A stretch of DNA of 64,000 nucleotides from Natrinema amylolyticus_A. GTDB lineage: Archaea; Halobacteriota; Halobacteria; Halobacteriales; Natrialbaceae. Below, in pieces: positions 25,978 to 34,561 of the stretch (its first letter is position 1; each line of letters begins with the position of its first letter). Made by a program: the position numbers and the translations under genes. The notes beneath the pieces are model-generated. The model did no database searches and was not told where the DNA came from. It saw nothing but the letters and a program-made list of their open reading frames with translations. Where the stretch lies: assembly GCF_042678045.1 (NCBI RefSeq), contig NZ_JBHUDI010000005.1, positions 310,001-374,000 on the forward strand, given 5' to 3'.

Positions 25978-27024
25978 ATGACCACGGGCCAGCCCGAACC
26001 CGCCACCGATGCCGACCTCGAGTGGTGTTACGATGCGGTTCATGGCGTTTCGCGAACCTTTTCGATCACGATCGATCGGCTCGAAGAGCCGATGGCGAGA
26101 CACATCTGTCTCGGATATCTCTTGTGCAGAATCGCGGATACGATCGAGGACGCGGGACATATCCCGCCGGAGACCCAGACCGACCTGCTCTCAACGTACG
26201 ATGCGTTGCTCGATCCCGACGCCGAGCAGTCGGTAGCGGCGTTCATGGACGACGTCGAACCCTGGATCCCCGACGAGCGAACCGACGACTGGGAAGTCGT
26301 CGCCGAGACGCCGCGGGTGCTCCGAACGTTCGAATCGCTCGAGGAGAACCCTCGTGAGATCATGCGTGAACCGGTCCGCGAACTCGTCGACGGGATGGCG
26401 ATGTTCACCGACCGGTATGCGAACGAGGGCGGCCTGCGTCTGCAGACCATCGAGGAACTCGAGGAATACTGCTGGTACGCTGCCGGCACCGTCGGCACCC
26501 TGATCACCGGTCTGGTCGCCCGGGGAACCACACAGGAGCGTGCCGAGGAGATGCGCGAAAACGCCCGTTCGTTCGCGCTCCTGTTGCAACTGGTCAACAT
26601 CGCGAAAGACGTCGACGACGACTATCACGAGGAAAACAACGTGTATCTCCCCGCCGAGTGGCTCGCGGCGGAGGACGTCGATGTCGAGGCAGTCACCGAC
26701 GAAGCCCACCAGAGCGGCGTCACGAACGTCATCAAGCGCGTGACGGGCCGTGCCGAACGCTACCTCGACGACGCACAGCGCTATCTCGAGATCGTCCCCG
26801 AACACCACGGCAACCGCCTCTCGGCGTGGGCGATCCCCTATCTGCTGGCGGTCGGCACGCTCCGAGAGCTACGTGAACGCCCCGAGGACGTGGTCCGAGA
26901 GGGCGACGTCAAGGTCTCTCGCGCCGAAGTGTACGAACTCCTTCAGCAGTTCGAGGACGGCGTCTCCCGCTCGCGACTCGACGAACTGCGCGCCACGATG
27001 TCCGAACAGCCGCTTCACCAGTGA
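25978..27024 (+). CDS. Squalene/phytoene synthase family protein
   Basis: A 348-residue head-to-head prenyl synthase. It has both aspartate-rich metal sites: CRIADTIEDAG (about residues 50-60) and NIAKDVDDDYHEENNVYLP (about 206-224). Between them is YCWYAAGTVG, which resembles the YCxYVAGxVG of the family. It condenses two farnesyl or two geranylgeranyl diphosphates, giving squalene or phytoene (precursors of membrane squalene and bacterioruberin). The sequence does not clearly separate the two activities; the early part (GVSRTFSITIDRL, ADTIED) leans toward squalene synthase. No carotenoid genes are adjacent. Confidence 0.85.
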   Translation: MTTGQPEPATDADLEWCYDAVHGVSRTFSITIDRLEEPMARHICLGYLLCRIADTIEDAGHIPPETQTDLLSTYDALLDPDAEQSVAAFMDDVEPWIPDERTDDWEVVAETPRVLRTFESLEENPREIMREPVRELVDGMAMFTDRYANEGGLRLQTIEELEEYCWYAAGTVGTLITGLVARGTTQERAEEMRENARSFALLLQLVNIAKDVDDDYHEENNVYLPAEWLAAEDVDVEAVTDEAHQSGVTNVIKRVTGRAERYLDDAQRYLEIVPEHHGNRLSAWAIPYLLAVGTLRELRERPEDVVREGDVKVSRAEVYELLQQFEDGVSRSRLDELRATMSEQPLHQ

Positions 27025-27159
27025 CGGCTGCTGCGTGACGAGACGGACCCTCAACGTGGGTCGCACACGAGACGCGTGTTCGGGGCAAAACCCGGCGCGT
27101 CCGTCAACCGGCGTCGCCGAGTAGTCGAGCCCGATCGCTGTCACTGACCGATCGACGAG

Positions 27160-27243
27160 TGATACAGTCTGCTGTCCCGAGTGACCGACGCACCCGCAGG
27201 ACGGGTCGTGGGTGCGCCGGAACTGACTGACAGTAATCCGTCT
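27160..27243 (+). repeat. 3'-end repeat element, copy 3
   Basis: An 84-bp copy from TGATACAGTCTGCTGTC to GACAGTAATCCGTCT, about 135 bp after the preceding gene. It has the best internal hairpin: CGCACCC pairs perfectly with GGGTGCG across a 14-nt loop. The ends have diverged slightly from consensus. Confidence 0.88.
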
Positions 27244-27287
27244 GAAGACAAGTTTCAAGACGAGACAGTGTGAGCTATGGATGACTG

Positions 27288-28031
27288 GTGAATCGCGTGA
27301 GCAAGAATGACGTCGTCCCTGACTCGAGCGAGGGGGAACACGAGAGCGAGACCGGCGGGTCCCACGTCGTCGATATCGGGATCACCGTCGACGTCGGGGC
27401 CGACGACGAGGACGAGGGCGCGACCGGTATCGAACTCGAGTTCGACGAAGCCGACCTTCATGCGGCGGCCGAGTCAGACGCAACGACCACTATCGGAGCT
27501 GTGTTCGATGGTGAAACCGAACTCGAGCCTGCAGAACGCGAAGCGCTCGTAGACGCCGGGATCGACCCCGACGCGGTCCTCGAACGGGAGCGGTCGTACC
27601 GACAGTTACGTGACGACGGTGTCGCCGAGTCGATCGCGGACGCCCTCCGCAGACGGTTGTCGCTGCCGTGGTCGTTCGAGAACGACGGCGACCTCGATCA
27701 GCGGTCGACGGCGGTTCGCGGGCTCGGCGAAGCCGAACGCGAGTGGATCGAAGTCAGCGGGGACGAGACCTGGCAGGCCTTCGAATACGAGCACACGGAG
27801 TCGATCTCGGTCGGCCGGAACCGACCCGCGGAGCGGCCGTACCCGAAGCCGACACCGGTAACGGCGGTCACGGGTGTGGGCCCCGCCGACGCCGACACCC
27901 TGGCCGAGGCCGGTATCCAGTCGGCCGAGCGGTTAGCGACGATCGACGCGATGACCGTCGCCGATCTCCTGGACCTCAACGTGTTGCACGTCCGGACGTG
28001 GCGACACAACGCCCGAGAGCTGCTCGAGTAA
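27288..28031 (+). CDS. Helix-hairpin-helix protein of unknown function
   Basis: A protein of about 247 residues. The N-terminal half is acidic and low-complexity (residues 1-75), and the middle region (ERSYRQLRDDGVAESIADALRRRLSLPWSF) is helical. The C-terminal 55 residues are a helix-hairpin-helix pair (VTAVTGVGPADADTLAEAGIQSAERLATIDAMTVADLL) like those binding DNA non-specifically. I do not recognise the whole protein. The start is a GTG at 27288; another GTG at 27297 is equally possible. It may bind DNA or act as an adaptor. The fba gene begins 140 bp downstream. Confidence 0.7.
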   Translation: MNRVSKNDVVPDSSEGEHESETGGSHVVDIGITVDVGADDEDEGATGIELEFDEADLHAAAESDATTTIGAVFDGETELEPAEREALVDAGIDPDAVLERERSYRQLRDDGVAESIADALRRRLSLPWSFENDGDLDQRSTAVRGLGEAEREWIEVSGDETWQAFEYEHTESISVGRNRPAERPYPKPTPVTAVTGVGPADADTLAEAGIQSAERLATIDAMTVADLLDLNVLHVRTWRHNARELLE

Positions 28032-28140
28032 GCGTGTGGGTGCGCGGTGTTCACCTCGGGCCCGAACCGGCTCCCGACCGTCGCTGCTGGAGTTGCTAAC
28101 TATAGCCGTACTCAATATTCGATGCAGCGGATCATCAGAG

Positions 28141-28170
28141 ATTTATAGCGGCCTGTTGGACCGTCTAACA
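28141..28170 (+). promoter_or_regulatory. fba-fbp promoter with palindromic operator
   Basis: A TATA box (atttatag, 28141-28148) is followed by a 17-bp imperfect palindrome TGTTGGACCGTCTAACA (28154-28170), of the form TGTTnGACnGTCnAACA. The fba ATG is at 28172, so the palindrome covers the expected transcription start of a leaderless mRNA. A repressor site for a sugar-responsive regulator is inferred; the regulator is not in the window. Confidence 0.6.
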
Positions 28171-28171
28171 G

Positions 28172-28966
28172 ATGATTCCGATCGACGACTCTCCGATCGT
28201 TCGCGACGGCAAGTCACTGATTCTGGCGATGGACCACGGACTCGAGCACGGCCCAGTCGACTTCGAGGATGTTCCGGAGAAACTCGATCCGTCGACGGTC
28301 TTCGAAACGGCGACCCACGACGCCGTCACCGCGATGGCGGTCCAGAAGGGGATCGCCGAGGGCTACTACCCCAGCTACGAGGACGACGTAAACCTCCTGT
28401 TGAAATTAAACGGCACCTCGAACCTCTGGATGGGCGAACCCGACTCGGCGGTCAACTGCTCGGTCGACTACGCCGCGGAACTGGGTGCCGACGCGCTCGG
28501 CTTTACCGTCTACGGCGGCTCGAACCACGAGATCGAGATGGTCGAGGAGTTCCGCGATGCCCAGGAGAAGGGCCGCGAGTACGACCTCCCGATGGTCATG
28601 TGGTCGTACCCGCGCGGACAGGGCCTGAAAAACGATACCAAGCCCTCGACGATCTCCTATGCGACCCGACTGGCACTCGAGCTCGGTGCCGACATCGCGA
28701 AGGTCAAATACCCCGGCAGCAAGGACGCGATGGCCCACGCCGTCAAGTGTGCCGGCGACATGAAGGTCGTCATGTCCGGCGGCTCCAAAACGTCTGACTA
28801 CGAGTTCCTCTCGACCGTCGAGGCCGTCATCGACGCTGGTGCGAAGGGCCTTGCCGTCGGCCGCAACGTCTGGCAGCGCGAGGACCCCACCCGGCTGCTC
28901 GACGCGCTCGAGAAAGTCATCTACGAGGAGGAGACGGCCGACGCCGCGCTCGAGGCGACCGAATAG
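28172..28966 (+). CDS. fba: Class I fructose-bisphosphate aldolase (archaeal type)
   Basis: A 264-residue TIM-barrel aldolase that reversibly cleaves fructose-1,6-bisphosphate to DHAP and GAP. It begins with LILAMDHGLEHGP, a DhnA/archaeal class I signature. The Schiff-base lysine is expected in ADIAKVKYPGS (about residue 177), and phosphate-binding loops VVMSGGSKTSD and AKGLAVGRNVWQ follow. FBPase begins two bases after its stop, so the two form a unit for gluconeogenesis/glycolysis. The start is a leaderless ATG 24-31 bp after a clear TATA box. Confidence 0.93.
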   Translation: MIPIDDSPIVRDGKSLILAMDHGLEHGPVDFEDVPEKLDPSTVFETATHDAVTAMAVQKGIAEGYYPSYEDDVNLLLKLNGTSNLWMGEPDSAVNCSVDYAAELGADALGFTVYGGSNHEIEMVEEFRDAQEKGREYDLPMVMWSYPRGQGLKNDTKPSTISYATRLALELGADIAKVKYPGSKDAMAHAVKCAGDMKVVMSGGSKTSDYEFLSTVEAVIDAGAKGLAVGRNVWQREDPTRLLDALEKVIYEEETADAALEATE

Positions 28967-28967
28967 G

Positions 28968-29831
28968 ATGACCGCCTCCGATCCCGATCCGATCGACGAC
29001 GTCGTCGCCACGATCGCCCGTTCGGCGGCCGAGATCCGTCAGGGACTGGTCGGTCGCCGGGGGAAAGCCGACGATGAGAACCCCAGCGGCGAGACACAGG
29101 CCGAGGCCGATATCTGGGCCGACGAACTGCTCGCCGACCGGCTGTCGTCGATCGACGGCGTCGGCCAGTACGCGAGCGAGGAGCGGTCCGAGATCATCGA
29201 TGCCGGCGACGAACGGGTCTACGTCGCCGTCGATCCTCTCGACGGCTCGTCGAACCTCAAATCGAACAACACGATGGGGACGGTGTTCGGCATCTACGAC
29301 GAACCCCTCCCTGCGCCGGGCTCCGCGCTCGTCGCGTCCGGTTGGGTTCTTTACGGCCCGATTACGACGATGGCATGTGCCCGTGACGGCTCGGTCACGA
29401 AGTACGAACTCACCGGCGGCGAACGAACGGTCGTCGAGGAAGACATCACTCTGCCCGACGACCCGCTCGTCTACGGCTTCGGCGGCCGGGTCCCCCACTG
29501 GCACGACGACTTTCGGGAGTACGTCCGCGAGATCGAGTCGAATCCCGATCACAAACTCCGGTACGGCGGCGCGATGATCGGCGACGTCAACCAGGTGCTA
29601 ACCTACGGCGGAATCTTCGCCTACCCCGCCCTCGAGGACAGCCCCCGTGGAAAGCTCCGCCTGCAGTTCGAGGGGAACCCGATCGCGTACCTCATCGAAG
29701 CGGCCGGCGGTCGCTCCTCCGACGGGAGTCAGTCGATACTCGAGGTCGAACCCACCGACCTCCACGACAGGGTGCCGCTACACGTCGGCAACGCCAGGCT
29801 TATTGACCGGCTCGAGGACGCACTCGCTTAG
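28968..29831 (+). CDS. fbp: Class 1 fructose-1,6-bisphosphatase
   Basis: A 287-residue enzyme that removes the C1 phosphate from FBP in gluconeogenesis. The metal site VAVDPLDGSSNLKSNNTMGTVFGIY (about residues 85-109) is the DPxDGSSN signature of the family; VYGFGGRVPHWHDDF and LRYGGAMIGDVNQVLTYGGIFAYP are further conserved blocks. The ATG lies just 1 bp after the fba stop codon, indicating translational coupling. Its TAG stop (29829-29831) overlaps the TAA stop of ppsA on the other strand by two bases, an extreme convergent arrangement. Confidence 0.93.
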   Translation: MTASDPDPIDDVVATIARSAAEIRQGLVGRRGKADDENPSGETQAEADIWADELLADRLSSIDGVGQYASEERSEIIDAGDERVYVAVDPLDGSSNLKSNNTMGTVFGIYDEPLPAPGSALVASGWVLYGPITTMACARDGSVTKYELTGGERTVVEEDITLPDDPLVYGFGGRVPHWHDDFREYVREIESNPDHKLRYGGAMIGDVNQVLTYGGIFAYPALEDSPRGKLRLQFEGNPIAYLIEAAGGRSSDGSQSILEVEPTDLHDRVPLHVGNARLIDRLEDALA

Positions 29832-32107
29832 GATTCGAACGCCGCCACCGTTAGGATTGTCTCCACCACGACGTCCGGCGAAACCGAGATCGAATCGATA
29901 TCGGCCTCGAGCAGGAACTCGGTGTACTCCGGAATCGTCGAGGGTGCGTCGCCGCAGATTCCGACCGGACGGTCGTGGCGGTGGGCCTCCTCGATCAACG
30001 ACGTTATCGACCGCGTCACTGACTCGTCGGTCTCGTCGAACAGCGGCGCGAGTTTCTCCGAGTTGCGATCCACGCCGAGAGTGAGTTGCGTGAGGTCGTT
30101 CGATCCGATGGAGAAGCCGTCGAACAGCTCCGAGAACTGATCCGCGAGCACGATGTTCGCGGGCAGTTCCGCCATCACGTAGACGTCCATCTCGTCGCGC
30201 GAGAGGCCGTAGTCGTCCGTCAGTTCGAGGACCCGTTCGCCCTCCTTGGGCGTCCGACAGAACGGGACCATCACGATCACATTGTCCAGTCCCACCTCCT
30301 CGCGAGCCTGGCGGAGCGCCTCACACTCGAGCCGGAACGCGTCCCGGAACTCCTCGTCGTAGTACCGGGAGGCGCCACGCCAGCCGAGCATCGGGTTCGC
30401 CTCGTCGGGTTCGTACTTCCAGCCGCCCTCGAGATTGCGATACTCGTCGGTCTTGAAGTCACTGAGCCGGAAGACGACCTCGTTCGGGTAGAACGCGGCA
30501 CCGATCTTCGAGATTCCCGTCCGGAGGGCGTCGATGAACCGCTCTTCCTCGCCCCGCTCGAGTAACTCGAGCGGATGGGAGCCGACGTGGGAGGTGACGA
30601 TGAACTCCTCGCGCGCCAGGCCGACGCCGTCGACAGGGAGGTCCGCGAGCGAAAACGCTCGGCCGGGGTCGCCGAGGATCAGTTTGACGTCAGTGTCGGT
30701 CTCGGGAAGGTCGTCTACGGCCTCCTCGTCGACCTCGTACTCGAGTTCGCCCTCGTAGACGTGGCCGGTGTCGGCAGCGCAGTCGACCGTCACGCGGTCG
30801 CCGTCGGCCAGCGTGTCGGTGGCATCTCCCGTGCGAACGATCGCGGGGATCCCCAGTTCCCGGGAGACGATCGCGGCGTGGGACGTCTTGCCACCTCTAT
30901 CGGTGACGATAGCGCTCGCGCGTTTCATGACCGGCACCCAATCGGGATCGGTCATCTCGGTGACGAGGACGTCGCCTTCCTCGGCCTGGGCCATCTCCCG
31001 GTGGTCGGAGAGGACGCGGACGGCCCCGCTCGCGATCGCGTTCCCGATCGCGACGCCCTCGAGCAGTGGCTCGTCGGTTTCCTCGCCCTCGAGACTGTAT
31101 GTGCGGAGGACGTTCCCCTCGGCCGCCCCGTGGACCGTCTCGGGTCTGGCCTGGACGACGAACAGTTCGTCGAGGTCGCCGTCGACCAGCCACTCGACGT
31201 CCTGTGGCGTCCCGAAGTGGTCCTCGATCCGGGTCGCGTACGTCGCCAGTTCCCTGATCCGGTCGTCCGAGAGCGCGAACTGCTCGCGATCCTCGTCCGA
31301 CACCGACTCGAGTTTGGTGCCGCCGTTTCGGCGAACCATTCGCTGGGACTTCCCGCCGCGTTCCTTCTCGACGATCCCGGTGGTGGGTTTGAAAACGACG
31401 TACCGGTCGGGGTCGACGACGCCCTGGACGATCGGTTCGCCGAATCCGTAGGCAGCCTCGATCGTGACGACCTCGTCAAATCCGGTGTCGGGATCGAGCG
31501 TGAACAGGACGCCCGAGGACGCCAGGTCGGCCCGCCCCATCTTCTGGACGGTACAGGCCAGTTTGACGTCGAAGTGGTCGAAGTCGTTGTTCTCGCGGTA
31601 GGCGATCGCACGATCGGTAAACAGCGACGCGAAGCAGTGTTTGATCGACTCGAGCAGCTCCGCCTCGCCAGCGACGTTCAGGAACGTCTCCTGCTGGCCG
31701 GCGAACGACGCCTCGGGGAGGTCCTCGGCCGTCGCGGAGCTCCTGACGGCGACCTCCGGGTCGTCGATTCCGAGTTCGTCCCCCAGTTCGGCGTACCGCT
31801 CGAGGACCGCCGACTCGAGTTGTGGCGGCATCGATGCCTCCGAAATCGTGCGCCTGATCCGCTCTCCGCGACGTTGGAGGTCCGCGACGTCGTCGACGTC
31901 GAGTCCGTCGAGTTCCGACTCGATTGCCGCGTGTGTCCCCGTCTCTTCGACGTAGTAGTCGTACGCCGACGCGGTCGTCGTGAAGCCGGGCAGGACGGGC
32001 ACGTCGAGGTCGGCGAGTTCGCCGAGGTTCGCGCTCTTTCCGCCGACCGCGTCCGTGTCGTCGCCGCTCAACTCATCTAACCACCGGACGAACGTCTCTC
32101 GTGACAT
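29828..32107 (-). CDS. ppsA: Phosphoenolpyruvate synthase
   Basis: A 759-residue enzyme that makes PEP from pyruvate and ATP, with AMP and phosphate as products. The N-terminal ATP-grasp-like domain starts VGGKSANLGELADLDVPVLPGF. The phosphohistidine domain has TDRGGKTSHAAIVSRELGIPAIVRTG with the catalytic His. The C-terminal TIM barrel ends with GICGDAPSTIPEYTEFLLEADIDSISVSPDVV, where the catalytic Cys is expected. The ATG at 32107 (MSRETFVRWL) fits; an upstream in-frame start at 32617 would add 170 residues not like this family and overlap the divergent kinase gene. A TATA-like ttatt lies about 30 bp upstream. Confidence 0.95.
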   Translation of the reverse strand: MSRETFVRWLDELSGDDTDAVGGKSANLGELADLDVPVLPGFTTTASAYDYYVEETGTHAAIESELDGLDVDDVADLQRRGERIRRTISEASMPPQLESAVLERYAELGDELGIDDPEVAVRSSATAEDLPEASFAGQQETFLNVAGEAELLESIKHCFASLFTDRAIAYRENNDFDHFDVKLACTVQKMGRADLASSGVLFTLDPDTGFDEVVTIEAAYGFGEPIVQGVVDPDRYVVFKPTTGIVEKERGGKSQRMVRRNGGTKLESVSDEDREQFALSDDRIRELATYATRIEDHFGTPQDVEWLVDGDLDELFVVQARPETVHGAAEGNVLRTYSLEGEETDEPLLEGVAIGNAIASGAVRVLSDHREMAQAEEGDVLVTEMTDPDWVPVMKRASAIVTDRGGKTSHAAIVSRELGIPAIVRTGDATDTLADGDRVTVDCAADTGHVYEGELEYEVDEEAVDDLPETDTDVKLILGDPGRAFSLADLPVDGVGLAREEFIVTSHVGSHPLELLERGEEERFIDALRTGISKIGAAFYPNEVVFRLSDFKTDEYRNLEGGWKYEPDEANPMLGWRGASRYYDEEFRDAFRLECEALRQAREEVGLDNVIVMVPFCRTPKEGERVLELTDDYGLSRDEMDVYVMAELPANIVLADQFSELFDGFSIGSNDLTQLTLGVDRNSEKLAPLFDETDESVTRSITSLIEEAHRHDRPVGICGDAPSTIPEYTEFLLEADIDSISVSPDVVVETILTVAAFES

Positions 32108-32212
32108 CGGTTCGTCACTCGGACGACGAGCACGGCAATAAGTTCGCAGGGGGACGACGGACGGCACGAGCACCCCAGGATTATTCCGCTGTGTCTGGGA
32201 GGAAGCCGTGTC

Positions 32213-33586
32213 ATGCAGGACGCCCACGCCCAACTGGAGAGGGATATCGCCGCGCTCGAGGCGCTGCCGGTGTTCGTCGCCTACAACGCGAACGTCGACG
32301 CGATCGTTCGGGTCGACGAGGAACTGGAGTCGTTCCTCGATCGACCGGCCGATCCCGGGGCGGACGTTCCCGCGAGTCCGCTGGAGTCGAAACAAGAGCT
32401 CGCGGCGGCGATCGCACACACGATGGCGGCCGGCCAGGGCGACGAGATCGCGATGACCGACGAGTTCGCGACGAGCCTCGAGTCGGAGTTGCCACCCGAC
32501 AGCCAGCAGATGGGCGGCCAGGCGGGAATCATGACCAACCTGCTCACCGCGCTGGGGACGGCCCCGATCACGTATACGTACCTGGTTTCCGAACGACAGT
32601 TGTCGATGTTCGAACACCCCGAGGCGGTTCGGTATCCGACCGTCGAGGACGGCCAGGTGAGCTACGTCCCGCTGTCAGAGGCCGTCAACACGGATCGAAC
32701 GAAGATCAACTGGGTGTTCGAGTTCAGGGAGGGTGACGAATGCTTCGGCGTGACCGCGACGGAGGACACCCGCTTCATCGCCGCCTCGAGACCACCGGAG
32801 TTCGACCTGACTACCGGCGAACTCGACGAGGCGATCGACCAGGTTGGCGAGGACGTCGGCGGTGCCCTCCTCGCGGGGTATCACAACCTCACGCCCGACC
32901 ACGTAGCGGACGGGTACGGGGAGACACACCGCCACGCACGCGAGGTCATCCACCGACTCCGGTCGAGCAACGACGTCGACGTCCACATCGAGTACGCCGT
33001 CACCCACGACGACGACCTCAGGGAGAGCATGTACGAGTGGATCTTGCCGGCGGCGAACGTCGTGGGTGCCGATACGCACGAGCTGACGATGCTCCACGAC
33101 GACGCGAACCTGGGGGCGGTGGCGGATCCGCCGTCGGAGGCGACGCCGTTCGAACCGGACGAGATACTCGATCACTACCGGATGCTCGCGGCGGTTCGCG
33201 AGGAACTCGGCGTCGACTGCGTTCAATTACACGCCATGGAGTATCACCTCGCCGTGATGGAGTCGTTCCCCTCGCCGGCGGCCGTTCGGCGGGGACTCGA
33301 GTTCGCTGCCGTCAACGCCGCGACGAAGGCGGCCCGCGGGGAGATCACGTCGCCCGACGACCTCGAGACCGGGCTGGCGTACGAGCCCTCAGCGCTGGGC
33401 CGCGAGGCGATCGAGCTGCTGGCGGATCAGATAGACGAGACGGCCGCGGACGGGGTCCTCGAGACCCCCACGGTCGCCGCCTGCCCCAATCGCGTCGTCG
33501 ACGAGCCAGCGGGCACGGTCGGCATCGGCGACATCGTCTCGTCCTCGAGTTTCGTTCTCGAACTCGCCGTGGCCAACGACCGGTAG
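32213..33586 (+). CDS. ADP-dependent phosphofructokinase/glucokinase family kinase
   Basis: A 457-residue ribokinase-like sugar kinase of the ADP-dependent family. Near the start is VFVAYNANVDAIV (about residues 18-30), then QMGGQAGIMTNLLTALG (sugar-binding region, about 99-115). The C-terminal VGIGDIVSSSSF (about 435-447) supplies the GxGD catalytic Asp. In Thermococci and methanogens these enzymes phosphorylate fructose-6-phosphate or glucose with ADP. Here it sits divergent from ppsA among glycolytic genes, so a phosphofructokinase or glucokinase role is likely but the substrate is not determined by reading. Confidence 0.82.
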   Translation: MQDAHAQLERDIAALEALPVFVAYNANVDAIVRVDEELESFLDRPADPGADVPASPLESKQELAAAIAHTMAAGQGDEIAMTDEFATSLESELPPDSQQMGGQAGIMTNLLTALGTAPITYTYLVSERQLSMFEHPEAVRYPTVEDGQVSYVPLSEAVNTDRTKINWVFEFREGDECFGVTATEDTRFIAASRPPEFDLTTGELDEAIDQVGEDVGGALLAGYHNLTPDHVADGYGETHRHAREVIHRLRSSNDVDVHIEYAVTHDDDLRESMYEWILPAANVVGADTHELTMLHDDANLGAVADPPSEATPFEPDEILDHYRMLAAVREELGVDCVQLHAMEYHLAVMESFPSPAAVRRGLEFAAVNAATKAARGEITSPDDLETGLAYEPSALGREAIELLADQIDETAADGVLETPTVAACPNRVVDEPAGTVGIGDIVSSSSFVLELAVANDR

Positions 33587-33598
33587 TCGCCGACGGCA

Positions 33599-34492
33599 TC
33601 ACGGCGACTCGGCGCTCACCGGCACGCAAAACACCGGCACGTCGGCCTGGCGGACGATGTTCTCGGTGACGCTCCCGAGGAACCACTGGCCGATCCCCGT
33701 CCGACCGTGCGTTCCCATGACGATCAGGTCGACATCGTTCTCGGTCGCGTACGTGGGAATCTCCTTCACTGGAGAGCCGGTCACGATCGATCCCGAGACG
33801 TCAACCCCGGCTTCCTCGCCGCGCTCCCGGACCGCGTCGATTGCTTCTTCGCCCCTTTCCTCGAGGACCTCGAGGAATTCGTCGCTCTCTCGCTCGTCGC
33901 CCAGTGAACTGGTGTCGATCGAGTAGAGCGCATGTACCGACGACTCGAGCCGACTCGCGAGTTCGATCCCCCACTCGGTCGCGATCGCTGCCCCGTCGCT
34001 GCCGTCCGTCGGCAAGAGGAGTCGGTCGAACGGGACGTCGTCGATATCGGGTTCGCCGGCAGTCGGTGGGACCGCGAGTACGGGCGTTCGCGCCGTTCGG
34101 AGGACGTTCTCGGTCACGCTCCCGAGAAGAACCCTGTCGAGCCCCGTGCGGCCTTTCGTCCCCATCGTGATGACGTCGATCTCGCGCCGATTGGCGTACT
34201 CCCTGATCGACTGGAACGGCGTTCCCTCCCTGACCCGTGTCGTGACGTCGAGGCCGGTGTCGTACTCCGTTGCCAGCCCCGCGATGTCCTCGACCGCTTC
34301 CTCGGCCTCCTCCTCGAGCGGTGGCCGTCCGAACTCGTCGAAATCCGCCGTCGAGAGTCGGGATTCGATGACCGACAGGACGTGGAGGTTCGCGTCCGTC
34401 CGCGACGCGAGCGCGATCCCGTGTGTCGCACCCGCGAGCGCCCCGTCGCTGCCGTCGGTCGGTATCAGTATCGATTCGATGAACCGGCTCAT
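33599..34492 (-). CDS. Tandem universal stress protein (two UspA domains)
   Basis: A protein of 297 residues made of two UspA domains. The first runs from ILIPTDGSDGALAG to MGTKGRTGLDRVLLGSVTENVLR. The second runs from LLLPTDGSDGAAIAT to MGTHGRTGIGQWFLGSVTENIVR. Both have the G-x2-G-x9-G-S/T ATP-binding motif. ATP binding and a role in stress or metabolic sensing are expected. The start MSRFIESILIP at 34492 is chosen; an ATG at 34507 adds five residues. It lies between the ADP-dependent kinase and the TreT-like gene, so it may be linked to their regulation. Confidence 0.85.
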   Translation of the reverse strand: MSRFIESILIPTDGSDGALAGATHGIALASRTDANLHVLSVIESRLSTADFDEFGRPPLEEEAEEAVEDIAGLATEYDTGLDVTTRVREGTPFQSIREYANRREIDVITMGTKGRTGLDRVLLGSVTENVLRTARTPVLAVPPTAGEPDIDDVPFDRLLLPTDGSDGAAIATEWGIELASRLESSVHALYSIDTSSLGDERESDEFLEVLEERGEEAIDAVRERGEEAGVDVSGSIVTGSPVKEIPTYATENDVDLIVMGTHGRTGIGQWFLGSVTENIVRQADVPVFCVPVSAESP

Positions 34493-34561
34493 TGGAGAGT
34501 CCTGCATTGCTTCACCGGCTCGGCGGTTAACTGTGTGGGGGGCTGCCGGTCGGTATCGCTA

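Noticed and set aside
32108..32617. N-terminal extension of PEP synthase
   Set aside because: The 170 residues do not match PEP synthases and overlap the divergent ADP-dependent kinase gene.
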